A stretch of DNA of 64,000 bases, taken from assembly GCF_033343995.1 (NCBI RefSeq), contig NZ_CP137573.1, forward strand, positions 4,435,001 to 4,499,000, written 5' to 3'. Of this stretch, positions 33,311 through 40,697 are shown piece after piece. The position numbers and the translations under genes are program-made. The notes under the pieces are model-generated. The model worked only from the letters and a program-made list of their open reading frames with translations, did not search any database and was not told the origin of the DNA. How positions within the stretch are numbered: the first letter of the stretch is position 1; each line of letters opens with the position of its first letter. The DNA is from Streptomyces sp. HUAS YS2. GTDB taxonomy: Bacteria > Actinomycetota > Actinomycetes > Streptomycetales > Streptomycetaceae.

Positions 33311-34240
33311 GTGAGTGCTGCGAGTGCTGCGACGACGCGAAGCCGTACCCCGCGAGCCACGCGTACCCCGGACCGACTGTGCGCGGAGGCGGTAGACCTC
33401 GCCAGGGAGTCGGCGGAGGAGCTCGCGGCGCCCGGCATCGTCGGGGAGCACGTCGGGGTCGTCGCGGAGGGTGACCGGGTCGTCACGCACTACTTCGCGT
33501 GCGAGGAGCCCGGGTACCGGGGCTGGCGGTGGGCGGTCACCGTGACCCGCGCGTCCCGGGCGAAGAACGTCACACTCGACGAAACCGTCCTGCTGCCGGG
33601 TTCCGACGCGCTGCTCGCGCCGGAGTGGGTGCCGTGGAGCGAGCGGCTGCGGCCGGGCGACATGGGGCCCGGGGACCTGCTGCCGACGGAGGCGGACGAC
33701 CTGCGCCTGGAGCCCGGGTTCAGCGGCGAGGACGCGCCGCCGCCGAACTCCGCGGTCTCGGAGGAGATGGCCGACCACCTCGACGCGGAGGACGCGGAGA
33801 TCACCTCCCGTACGCCGTCGCGCGGCGCGATCGCGTCGGTCGCGGAGGAGCTCGGGATGCGGCGGGCGCGGGTCCTGTCGCGGTACGGGCTGCACGTGGC
33901 GGCGGACCGCTGGGACGAGGCGTTCGGCGCGAAGACGCCGATGGCGCAGGCGGCGCCGGCGTCCTGCGAGTCGTGCGCGTTCCTGGTGCCGCTGGCGGGG
34001 TCGCTGCGGCAGGCCTTCGGCGTGTGCGCGAACGAATTTTCCCCGGCGGACGGCCGGGTGGTGTCCCTGTCGTACGGCTGCGGCGGGCACTCCGAGGCCG
34101 CGGTCATGCCGAAGCCGCCCCGCCCGGCGGCGCCGGTCCTCGACTCGATGGCCGCGGACGAGTTCCCCCTCCGCCCGGCCAGAGACTCCGGCTCGGTCCC
34201 GGAAGCGGACGGCTCCCCAGAAGACCTGGGCCACTCGTAG
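33311..34240 (+). CDS. DUF3027 protein, probable zinc knuckle
   Basis: 309 residues. After a 25-residue basic start lies the DUF3027 core: VDLARESAEELA, GEHVGVVAEGDRVVTHYFACEEPGYRGWRWAVTVTRASRAKNVTLDE split over the first third. The C-terminal part carries CESCAFLVP, VCANEFSPADGRVVS and SYGCGGHSE, four cysteines that could bind zinc. An ELGMRRARVLSRYGLHVAADRW segment suggests a nucleic-acid- or partner-binding helix pair. Function unknown. GTG 33311 begins VSAASAATTR. The next gene, a GHKL ATPase, follows 165 bp on, after a leader with hairpins. Confidence 0.85.
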   Translation: MSAASAATTRSRTPRATRTPDRLCAEAVDLARESAEELAAPGIVGEHVGVVAEGDRVVTHYFACEEPGYRGWRWAVTVTRASRAKNVTLDETVLLPGSDALLAPEWVPWSERLRPGDMGPGDLLPTEADDLRLEPGFSGEDAPPPNSAVSEEMADHLDAEDAEITSRTPSRGAIASVAEELGMRRARVLSRYGLHVAADRWDEAFGAKTPMAQAAPASCESCAFLVPLAGSLRQAFGVCANEFSPADGRVVSLSYGCGGHSEAAVMPKPPRPAAPVLDSMAADEFPLRPARDSGSVPEADGSPEDLGHS

Positions 34241-34252
34241 GAGCCACGGCGT

Positions 34253-34312
34253 CCCACGTTGTGGGCAATCGTTCCGCTGGGGACCCCCATCGCCCCAGCG
34301 GGACGAATGCCC
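34253..34312 (+). promoter_or_regulatory. Competing hairpins in leader of the GHKL gene
   Basis: A small stem CCCAC-GTT-GTGGG (34253-34265) shares its GTGGG with a much larger stem: arms 34263-34282 and 34293-34312 pair at 18 of 20 positions around a 10-nt loop. Only one can form at a time. Either an intrinsic terminator of DUF3027 or an attenuator; no T-run follows. Confidence 0.55.
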
Positions 34313-34405
34313 GCGCGGTGGTGGGTGGCGGCGGCTTTCGCCGTGGCCGCGCGCGGTACCTTCAGGGCCCCCGGTCCAACCCCCGCCGTACACGAGGAGT
34401 CAGAC

Positions 34406-37400
34406 GTGAGCGTCAGCGTCAGGACGACCACCGACGGAGCCGATCCCTTCGGTACCGCACGGCTGCGGCGGGGCGTGCTCGACGCCTGGGGGGCCAGCCC
34501 GGCGCGGTTCCGGGAGGACGCGAACGCCGAGGAGGACCTCGTCCTCGGCGGCTACCGCGACCGCCTCGTCGTCGAACTGGCCCAGAACGCCGCCGACGCC
34601 GCCGGCCGCGCCGGCGTCACCGGCCGGCTCCGCCTCACCCTGCACCCGGCGAGCCCCGACGCCCCCGCCCTGCTCGCCGCCGCGAACACCGGCGCGCCGC
34701 TCGACGCGACCGGCGTCGAGTCGCTGTCCACGCTGCGGGCCTCCGCCAAGCGGGAGAACGACACCGGCGCCGTCGGCCGCTTCGGCGTCGGCTTCGCCGC
34801 CGTCCTCGCGGTCAGCGACGAGCCCGCCGTCCTCGGCCGGCACGGCGGCGTGCGCTGGTCCCTCGCCGAGGCCCGCGAGCTGGCCGCCGACGCGGCCCGG
34901 CACAGCCCCGGCCTGGGCGACGAGCTGCGCCGCCGCGACGGCCACGTACCGTTGCTGCGGCTGCCGCTGCCCGCCGAGGGCACCGCGCCGGACGGGTACG
35001 ACACCGTCGTCGTCCTTCCGCTGCGCGACTCCGCCGCCGTCGACCTCGCCGAACGCCTGCTCTCCGGCATCGACGACGCCCTGCTGCTCACCCTGCCCGG
35101 CCTCGCCGAGGTCGTCGTCGAGACCCCGGACGGCGTCCGGACCCTGCGCCGCTCCGAGCGCGACGGCTATGTCCACATCGACGACTCCGGCTCCCTCTCC
35201 GGCCCCCGCCGCTGGCGGACCGTCAGCCACGGCGGCCCGCTCGACCGGACCCTGCTCGCCGACCGTCCCGTCGAGGAGCGGCTGCGCCCGCACTGGTCGG
35301 TGACCTGGGCCGTCCCCGTGGACGGCGACGGCGCCCCGCAGTACCCGGGCACCGCGCCCGTCGTCCACGCGCCGACGCCCACCGACGAACCCCTCGGCAT
35401 CCCGGCCCTGCTGATCGCCTCGCTGCCGCTGGACACCGCCCGCCGGCACCCCGCCCCCGGCCCGTTGACCGACTACGTCGTCGCGCGCGCCGCCGAGGCG
35501 TACGCCGAACTGCTCGGCGACTGGCAGCCGGTGGGCGTGGGCACGATCGACCTCGTGCCGGGGCCGATCGGCCAGGGCGGCCTGGACGGGGCACTGCGCG
35601 CCGCGATCCTGGAGCGGCTGCCGCGGGTCGCGTTCCTCGCGCCCGCCGCGCCGTCGGAGGAGATGCCCGCGCTGCGCCCGGTGGAGGCTGAGGTCGTCGA
35701 GGGCGCGGGCGCCGAGACCGTACGGGTCCTGGCGGAGGTGTTCCCGACGCTGCTGCCGGCCGGCCTGGAGCGGCGCGCCGAGCTGCGCGCCCTCGGCGTC
35801 GGCCGGGTGCCGCTGACCGAGGCCGTGGACCGGCTCGCGGGGGTGGACCGGGCGCCGTCGTGGTGGTGGCGGCTGTACGACTCGCTGGCCGGGGTCGACC
35901 CGGACCGGCTGACGGGCCTGCCGGTGCCGCTCGCGAGCGCCGAGAAGGCGCAGGCTCCGGAAGTCCTGCGGGACGCCGAGGCGTTCGGGGCTCCGGTCGA
36001 GGACGGCGAGCCCGTCACCCGCACCCGGACCACCATCGGCCCCCGGCACCTCCTCCTGCCCGAGGAGCACACCCCGGCCGACCTGACCCGGCTCGGCCTG
36101 AAGGTCGCCCACCCGGACGCCGCCCACCCGCTCCTGGAGAAGCTGGGCGCGCTGCCGGCCACGCCCCGGGCGATCCTGACGACCCCGCAGGTGAAGGCGG
36201 TGGTGGCCGGCTCGCTCGACGCCGGGGAGATCTGGGACGAGGACGCGGACACCCCGGACGCCGACGAGTTGGCCGAGATCGTGCTCGCTCTCGTACGGGA
36301 GGCCGAACTGGATCCCGGCGACGAGCCGTGGCTCGGCGCGCTGGCGCTGCCCGACGAGGACGGCGAACTCGCGCCGGCCGGTGAACTGGTACTGCCCGGC
36401 AGCCCCTTCGCCGCCGTCATGCGGGAGGGCGAACTCGCCTTCGTGGACGCGGAACTGGCGGCCCGCTGGGGCGCGCAGCCGCTCGCCGCCTGCGGGGTGC
36501 TGGCGAACTTCGCGCTCGTCCGCACCACCGATCTCGTCCTCGACCCGGACGAACTGGAGCCGCGCGAGAGCGACTTCCCCGAGCCGGACGACGCCGGGCT
36601 GCTCGACGCGGTCGACGTCTGGTGCGAGGACGTCCTGGACCGCCTCGACGACACGCCCGTCCCGCCGGTGGCGACGGAGATCGTCGCGGTACGGGACCTG
36701 GACCTGGTCGACGACGACGCCTGGCCGAAGGCCCTTGCGCTCCTCGCGCAGCCGCCGCTGCGGGACGCGCTGACCCAGCCGGTGCGGGTGCTGCTGCCGG
36801 ACGGCACGACGGAGACGGTCCGCTCGTACACGGCCTGGTGGCTGCGCGACCACCCGGTCCTGGACGGCCGCCGCCCGGCGGGCTTGCGCGCCGCGGGTAC
36901 GGACCCGCTGCTGATCGGCCTGTACGACTCCGCCGACGCGACCGGCTTCGAGGACGAGCAGGTGCTGCGGGCCCTCGGTGTACGTACGTCGGTGGCGGCG
37001 CTGCTCGACGAACCGGGCGGCGCGGCCGAGCTGCTTGCCCGGCTCGCCGACCCGGACCGCGAGGTCGGCGGCGCGCAGCTGCACGCGCTCTACACGGCCC
37101 TGACGGACATGGACCCGGACCAGGTCACGCTCCCGGACGAGCTGCGCGCGGTCGTGGACGGCGAGCTGCGCGTGGTGGACGCCGCCGACGCGCTGGTCGC
37201 CGACGCACCCGACCTGCTCCCGCTCACGGCCGGCCTGCCGCTCCTCCCGGTGGCCCCGTCCCGCGCGGCGGACCTGGCGGAGCTGTTCCAGGTCCGGCGC
37301 CTGAGCGAGGCGGTCGAGGCGGAGGTCACGACGGTGGGCGAGGAACACGAGGTCCCGCCCTCCGTCCACGCCCTCCTCGGCCCCGGCACTCCCGCCTCGT

Positions 37401-37609
37401 ACATCGAGCACGAGGAACTCCGCGCCGGTGGCGTGGAGTTGGACTGGCGTCAAACCCCCGACGGCGCGATCCACGCCGCCACCCTGGAGGGCGTCGCGGC
37501 GGGCCTGGCCTGGTCCGCGGGCCAGTGGCCCCGCCGCTTCGAGGTGGCCGCGCTCCTGGAAGACCCGTCCCGGACGGCGGAGCTCGCCCGGGACAGGTGG
37601 TTCGACTGA
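34406..37609 (+). CDS. Large GHKL ATPase, sacsin N-terminal-like
   Basis: 1067 residues, soluble. An Hsp90-type ATP-binding fold covers about 20-200: N-box VVELAQNAADAAGR (Glu and Asn ligands), the ATP-lid LSTLRASAKREND, and GRFGVGFAAVLAVSD as the G2 glycine box. The remaining 850 residues are leucine- and Asp/Glu-rich helical repeats with no recognised catalytic motif, and end AWSAGQWPRRFEVAALLEDPSRTAELARDRWFD split across the last 40 residues. Relatives are annotated Hsp90-like or sacsin-like; a chaperone or nucleic-acid remodelling role is inferred, not shown. GAGGAG precedes GTG 34406. Two leader hairpins may regulate it. Confidence 0.88.
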   Translation: MSVSVRTTTDGADPFGTARLRRGVLDAWGASPARFREDANAEEDLVLGGYRDRLVVELAQNAADAAGRAGVTGRLRLTLHPASPDAPALLAAANTGAPLDATGVESLSTLRASAKRENDTGAVGRFGVGFAAVLAVSDEPAVLGRHGGVRWSLAEARELAADAARHSPGLGDELRRRDGHVPLLRLPLPAEGTAPDGYDTVVVLPLRDSAAVDLAERLLSGIDDALLLTLPGLAEVVVETPDGVRTLRRSERDGYVHIDDSGSLSGPRRWRTVSHGGPLDRTLLADRPVEERLRPHWSVTWAVPVDGDGAPQYPGTAPVVHAPTPTDEPLGIPALLIASLPLDTARRHPAPGPLTDYVVARAAEAYAELLGDWQPVGVGTIDLVPGPIGQGGLDGALRAAILERLPRVAFLAPAAPSEEMPALRPVEAEVVEGAGAETVRVLAEVFPTLLPAGLERRAELRALGVGRVPLTEAVDRLAGVDRAPSWWWRLYDSLAGVDPDRLTGLPVPLASAEKAQAPEVLRDAEAFGAPVEDGEPVTRTRTTIGPRHLLLPEEHTPADLTRLGLKVAHPDAAHPLLEKLGALPATPRAILTTPQVKAVVAGSLDAGEIWDEDADTPDADELAEIVLALVREAELDPGDEPWLGALALPDEDGELAPAGELVLPGSPFAAVMREGELAFVDAELAARWGAQPLAACGVLANFALVRTTDLVLDPDELEPRESDFPEPDDAGLLDAVDVWCEDVLDRLDDTPVPPVATEIVAVRDLDLVDDDAWPKALALLAQPPLRDALTQPVRVLLPDGTTETVRSYTAWWLRDHPVLDGRRPAGLRAAGTDPLLIGLYDSADATGFEDEQVLRALGVRTSVAALLDEPGGAAELLARLADPDREVGGAQLHALYTALTDMDPDQVTLPDELRAVVDGELRVVDAADALVADAPDLLPLTAGLPLLPVAPSRAADLAELFQVRRLSEAVEAEVTTVGEEHEVPPSVHALLGPGTPASYIEHEELRAGGVELDWRQTPDGAIHAATLEGVAAGLAWSAGQWPRRFEVAALLEDPSRTAELARDRWFD

Positions 37610-37638
37610 TCGGCTGACGGCTGCTTACGGTGCGGCGG

Positions 37639-38307
37639 TCAGTTCACGAAGACCGCCGCGCCGCCCTGGGTGGTGTCCTTGACGGGGGCGTACTTGGCGG
37701 TGAACCAGCCGTTGGCGGGGCAGGTGCCCGGGCCGCTGTACTTGGTGAAGAGCTGGTTGGTGAAGGTCAGCGAGTTGCCCGTGTTGTCGGGTGTGGCGGT
37801 CAGGCCGGTGGAGCGGTAGACGCAGGTGGTCAGGCCGAGGATCGTGTTGATCTTCAGGGTGGTCTGGATCGGGCCGGTGGCACCGGCCGTCACGTTGAGG
37901 CTGCCGCCGGACGTCACGGACGCGGCGTACGGCAGGTTGTTGACGGTGATGCTCTGGACACCCGTCGCGCCGACGATGTTGGTGGTGCAGGTGCTTAACG
38001 TGTGCGCGGTCACCGTCTCGGTCGCCGTGCCAGGGGCGGCCGGGTTGGTGTTGACCGTGGCGGTGAAGGCCGAGGCGTTGCAGGTGATGCCGGTGCTGCC
38101 GCCCGAGGTGGTGGAGATCTTCGCCTGGGTGCCGGTGGCGAGGGCCGCCGACAGGACGTCGCCGACGGCGACGGCCGTGCCACCGGCGCTGCCGGTGGTC
38201 AGGACGTTGCCCGCGGCGGCGGTCGCGTGGGCGGTGGCGGTCAGGCCGGCGGTCAGGGTCGCGGCGACGGCGAGGCCGGTCGTGGTGAGAAGGGCACACT
38301 TGCGCAT
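37639..38307 (-). CDS. Secreted Thr-rich protein with a TTA codon
   Basis: 222 residues. A Sec-type signal (CALLTTTGLAVAATLTAGLTATAHA) is followed by a threonine/alanine-rich beta protein. Cysteines at about 76, 107, 162 and 193 may form two disulfides. Leu104 is encoded by TTA (37996-37998, minus strand), so translation should require the bldA tRNA. ATG 38307 has GAAGG upstream. Function unknown; similar secreted proteins occur beside DUF6230/DUF6114 genes in streptomycetes. It is divergent from the TetR gene, whose product may control it. Confidence 0.88.
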   Translation of the reverse strand: MRKCALLTTTGLAVAATLTAGLTATAHATAAAGNVLTTGSAGGTAVAVGDVLSAALATGTQAKISTTSGGSTGITCNASAFTATVNTNPAAPGTATETVTAHTLSTCTTNIVGATGVQSITVNNLPYAASVTSGGSLNVTAGATGPIQTTLKINTILGLTTCVYRSTGLTATPDNTGNSLTFTNQLFTKYSGPGTCPANGWFTAKYAPVKDTTQGGAAVFVN

Positions 38308-38647
38308 GGGAGTTGCCTTCCTTCGGAGTGGGGTGACGTGACGTAACGCGGCGGTACGCGTGGGTACCGGGGGATCCGTGTTGCGTACGGGACCGCCACC
38401 CGGGCGCGGCGGAGCGACCGGGGGCGTGAAGAAGTGCGGCGGTACGCGATGAGGGCGTGCGGCTCGTGCCGTGCGTGTCGCCGCCGGAACGGGTCCGGCG
38501 CCACGGATGTCCCGGCGGCGGTGTTGCGAAACGGGTCGGAGCGTAATACTCGGTGCCGTGCGGCTCAGCAGCGCACCGAGAGGAAAACCCACGAGGGTTG
38601 TAATCCTGTCGAGCGGGTGTCGTCAACACCCCGGGAGGACGTGGCCG
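38308..38647. other. 340-bp divergent promoter region of secreted protein and tetR
   Basis: No gene seen. It contains direct repeats TGACG-TGACG-TAACG near 38334-38348. An inverted repeat CTCGGTGC (38549-38556) / GCACCGAG (38573-38580) also occurs. The GTAATACTCGG at 38543-38553 shares TACTCG with the probable operator at 39368, making it a candidate TetR site. TTGCGA (38524) and TAATACT (38544) could be a promoter for tetR. Confidence 0.5.
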
Positions 38648-39379
38648 ATGAACGTCGTGCGCGGCGCCGAGGACGGACTCGTACTGCCCGGGACCCGCAC
38701 CGGCCGGGAGCCGGAGCGCTCGCTGCGGCCCGGGCCGCGCCGGCTGACGCCGGAGCAGGTGGCCTCCCGGCAGCGCGAGCGGCTGTTGGACGGGGTGGCC
38801 CGCACGGTCGCCGCGAACGGATACGCGGGCGCCCGGATCAGCGACATCTGCCGGGCCGCCGGAGTGACCCGTCCGGTCTTCTACGAGCTGTTCTCCGGCA
38901 AGGAGGACGCGGTGATCGCCGCGTACCTCGGGGGCACGCGGATCGTCGTACGGGCCATGGAACAGGCGTACGACGCCGGGGGCGGGGCGGCCGCCTGGCC
39001 CACCGCCGTACGGGCCGGGCTGCGGGTGCTGCTGTCGCTGCTCGCGCAGAACCCGGCGTTCGCCGTCATGGTGGTCGAGATCGAGTGCGTGGGTCCGGCG
39101 GGGCGCCGGGCGCGGGCCGAACTTCTGGCCAGTTTTCGCCGGTTCTTCGCCGACGCCCCGCCGGGGCCGGCCGGGGTGGACCGGAGCGAGCTGGTGGACA
39201 CGGTGGTCGGCGCCGTCCACGCGGCGGTGCACCGCGCGGTCGACGAGGGGCGTTCGGGGGATCTCCCGGGGCTGCTCGACAGCCTCGTGCACGTCGTTCT
39301 GGCGCCGTTCGTGCAGGTCGACTTCGCCGGGGAGATCGGCCGACAAGCGGTTTCTGCACACCAATTGACTCGCGAGTAA
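38648..39379 (+). CDS. TetR/AcrR-family regulator
   Basis: 243 residues. A 45-residue arm (RPGPRRLTPEQVAS) precedes a TetR DNA-binding domain: RERLLDGVARTVAANGYAGARISDICRAAGVTRPVFYELFSGKEDAVIAAYL, here split at positions 45-95. The rest is a ligand-binding helical domain. GGGAGGAC precedes ATG 38648. It lies between the secreted-protein gene and the DUF6230-DUF6114 operon; probable binding sites at 38543 and 39368 suggest it controls one or both. No ligand can be assigned. Confidence 0.93.
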   Translation: MNVVRGAEDGLVLPGTRTGREPERSLRPGPRRLTPEQVASRQRERLLDGVARTVAANGYAGARISDICRAAGVTRPVFYELFSGKEDAVIAAYLGGTRIVVRAMEQAYDAGGGAAAWPTAVRAGLRVLLSLLAQNPAFAVMVVEIECVGPAGRRARAELLASFRRFFADAPPGPAGVDRSELVDTVVGAVHAAVHRAVDEGRSGDLPGLLDSLVHVVLAPFVQVDFAGEIGRQAVSAHQLTRE

Positions 39380-39394
39380 TAACGGGCGTACGTT
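39365..39394 (+). promoter_or_regulatory. Promoter with TetR-type palindrome for DUF6230-DUF6114
   Basis: TTGACT (39365-39370) and TACGTT (39389-39394) are 18 bp apart, a good housekeeping-type promoter. The perfect palindrome ACTCGCGAGT (39368-39377) overlaps the -35 element and the tetR stop codon. The predicted 5' leader is about 160 nt and holds short repeats of GGCACGA. Confidence 0.6.
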
Positions 39395-39561
39395 CCGAAC
39401 CGGTTCCCTGCGGCACGACTGCCTTTGCACGACGCACGACGCATCACGGCAACGAGGCACGAGGCACGAGCTGAGGAAGACCCAGGCGAGTCGGGGGAGC
39501 CGGTCGTCCGCGCCAGGACACGCCGCGCAGGTCTGTTTCCTCATCATGTCAGGAGCACCTC

Positions 39562-40197
39562 ATGGCTCTGTCCGAAGACCCCAAGGGCCCCAGAGCCCCC
39601 GAGCGCCGGGGACGGGTCCGCTACCGCCGCGCCGCGTACATGGGCTTACCGGCCTTCGTGATCGCCGCCGGCCTCGTCGTCGCCACCGCGCAGGGCGCGC
39701 TCGCCGCCCAGTTCGCCATTTCCGGCATGCCGTTCACGGTGGCCGCCGACACCCTGGAGGGCCGCGGCTTCGGCCAGTTCGGGGCCCTCGACAACATGGC
39801 CGAGGGGAGCCCCAACGCCGGTGACACCGGCGGGCAGGTGCTGGTCATCGTGACCGCGATCCGCGAGGCGCAGCTCACCAACCTGTGCCAGAGCGTCGAA
39901 CTCGGCGGCACGTTCCTCCAGATCACGGCCGGCAACAAGGGCACCCCGGTCAAGGCGTCGGGCCTGACCACCGACTCCACCGAGATCTCCGGCAAGCGCG
40001 CCGACTTCGACAACATCGAGATCGGCGGCGACGCCAGCACCTTCGAGAAGCCCCCGGTGAAGGGCCCGCTGGGCAGCTTCGGCCAGCAGGCCGACACCGT
40101 CTCGATCAAGAACGTCCGGCAGACCAACTACGCCACGACCGCGGTCCGGTTCACCCTCCCCGACCTGCGCATGCGCTTCGCCTCGGAGGGCTGCTGA
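39562..40197 (+). CDS. DUF6230 single-TM exported protein with a TTA codon
   Basis: 211 residues. A basic start (RRGRVRYRRAAYMGL) leads to one TM helix at about 29-48 (PAFVIAAGLVVATAQGALAAQ), then an extracellular domain of about 160 residues with a late Cys pair (NLCQSVE and a final EGC). DUF6230 was once annotated as cholesterol esterase, with no firm evidence. Leu29 is TTA (39646-39648), the second in-frame TTA found in the window. AGGAG lies 6 bp upstream of ATG 39562. DUF6114 follows 2 nt later. Confidence 0.9.
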   Translation: MALSEDPKGPRAPERRGRVRYRRAAYMGLPAFVIAAGLVVATAQGALAAQFAISGMPFTVAADTLEGRGFGQFGALDNMAEGSPNAGDTGGQVLVIVTAIREAQLTNLCQSVELGGTFLQITAGNKGTPVKASGLTTDSTEISGKRADFDNIEIGGDASTFEKPPVKGPLGSFGQQADTVSIKNVRQTNYATTAVRFTLPDLRMRFASEGC

Positions 40198-40199
40198 CC

Positions 40200-40697
40200 A
40201 TGGCGCAGGGCACCGACGGGCCGGCGGAGACCGACACCACCGAAGCCACCGCGGAAACCACCGGCACCACCGCCGGCCCCGCCTCGGACGGCCGCAGGCA
40301 TCCCTGGCGGACGTTCCGCGGCTGGCGGCACCGCCGCCCGTTCGGTGCGGGTCTCGCCGTCGCCCTGGGCGGCGGCGAGATCCTGCTCACCCAGCGGGCC
40401 AGCGTCTCCGTGATCCTCACGGCGGGCGCCGACAGCCTGATCGGCTACGTCATGCCGGTGATCATGATCGTGTGCGGGCTGCTGATCATCGTCAATCCGA
40501 GCCAGCGGCTCTTCTACTCGATCTGCGCCGTGCTGGCGTCGCTGGCGAGCTGGGTGACCTCCAACCTCGGCGGCTTCCTCGTCGGGCTGCTGCTCGGCGT
40601 CGTCGGCAGCTCCCTGGCCTTCGGCTGGGCGCCCGACCAGCCGCCCCGCACGCCCGGCGCGCTGCGCCGCCGGCTCCGTCCGGGGCGCAGCGGTTAG
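40200..40697 (+). CDS. DUF6114 integral membrane protein
   Basis: 165 residues. A Thr/Glu-rich cytoplasmic start of about 45 residues leads to four TM helices: FGAGLAVALGGGEILLTQ, GYVMPVIMIVCGLLIIV, LFYSICAVLASLASW and GFLVGLLLGVVGSSLAFGW. DUF6114 almost always follows DUF6230 and may be its membrane partner. ATG 40200 is 2 nt past the DUF6230 stop. Its stop overlaps the convergent P-type ATPase gene by 4 bp. No function known. Confidence 0.9.
   Translation: MAQGTDGPAETDTTEATAETTGTTAGPASDGRRHPWRTFRGWRHRRPFGAGLAVALGGGEILLTQRASVSVILTAGADSLIGYVMPVIMIVCGLLIIVNPSQRLFYSICAVLASLASWVTSNLGGFLVGLLLGVVGSSLAFGWAPDQPPRTPGALRRRLRPGRSG

Noticed and set aside
34400..37474. A 1024-residue minus-strand protein opposite the GHKL gene
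   Set aside because: Arg/Gln/Gly-rich composition with no domain. It is a high-GC antisense open frame.
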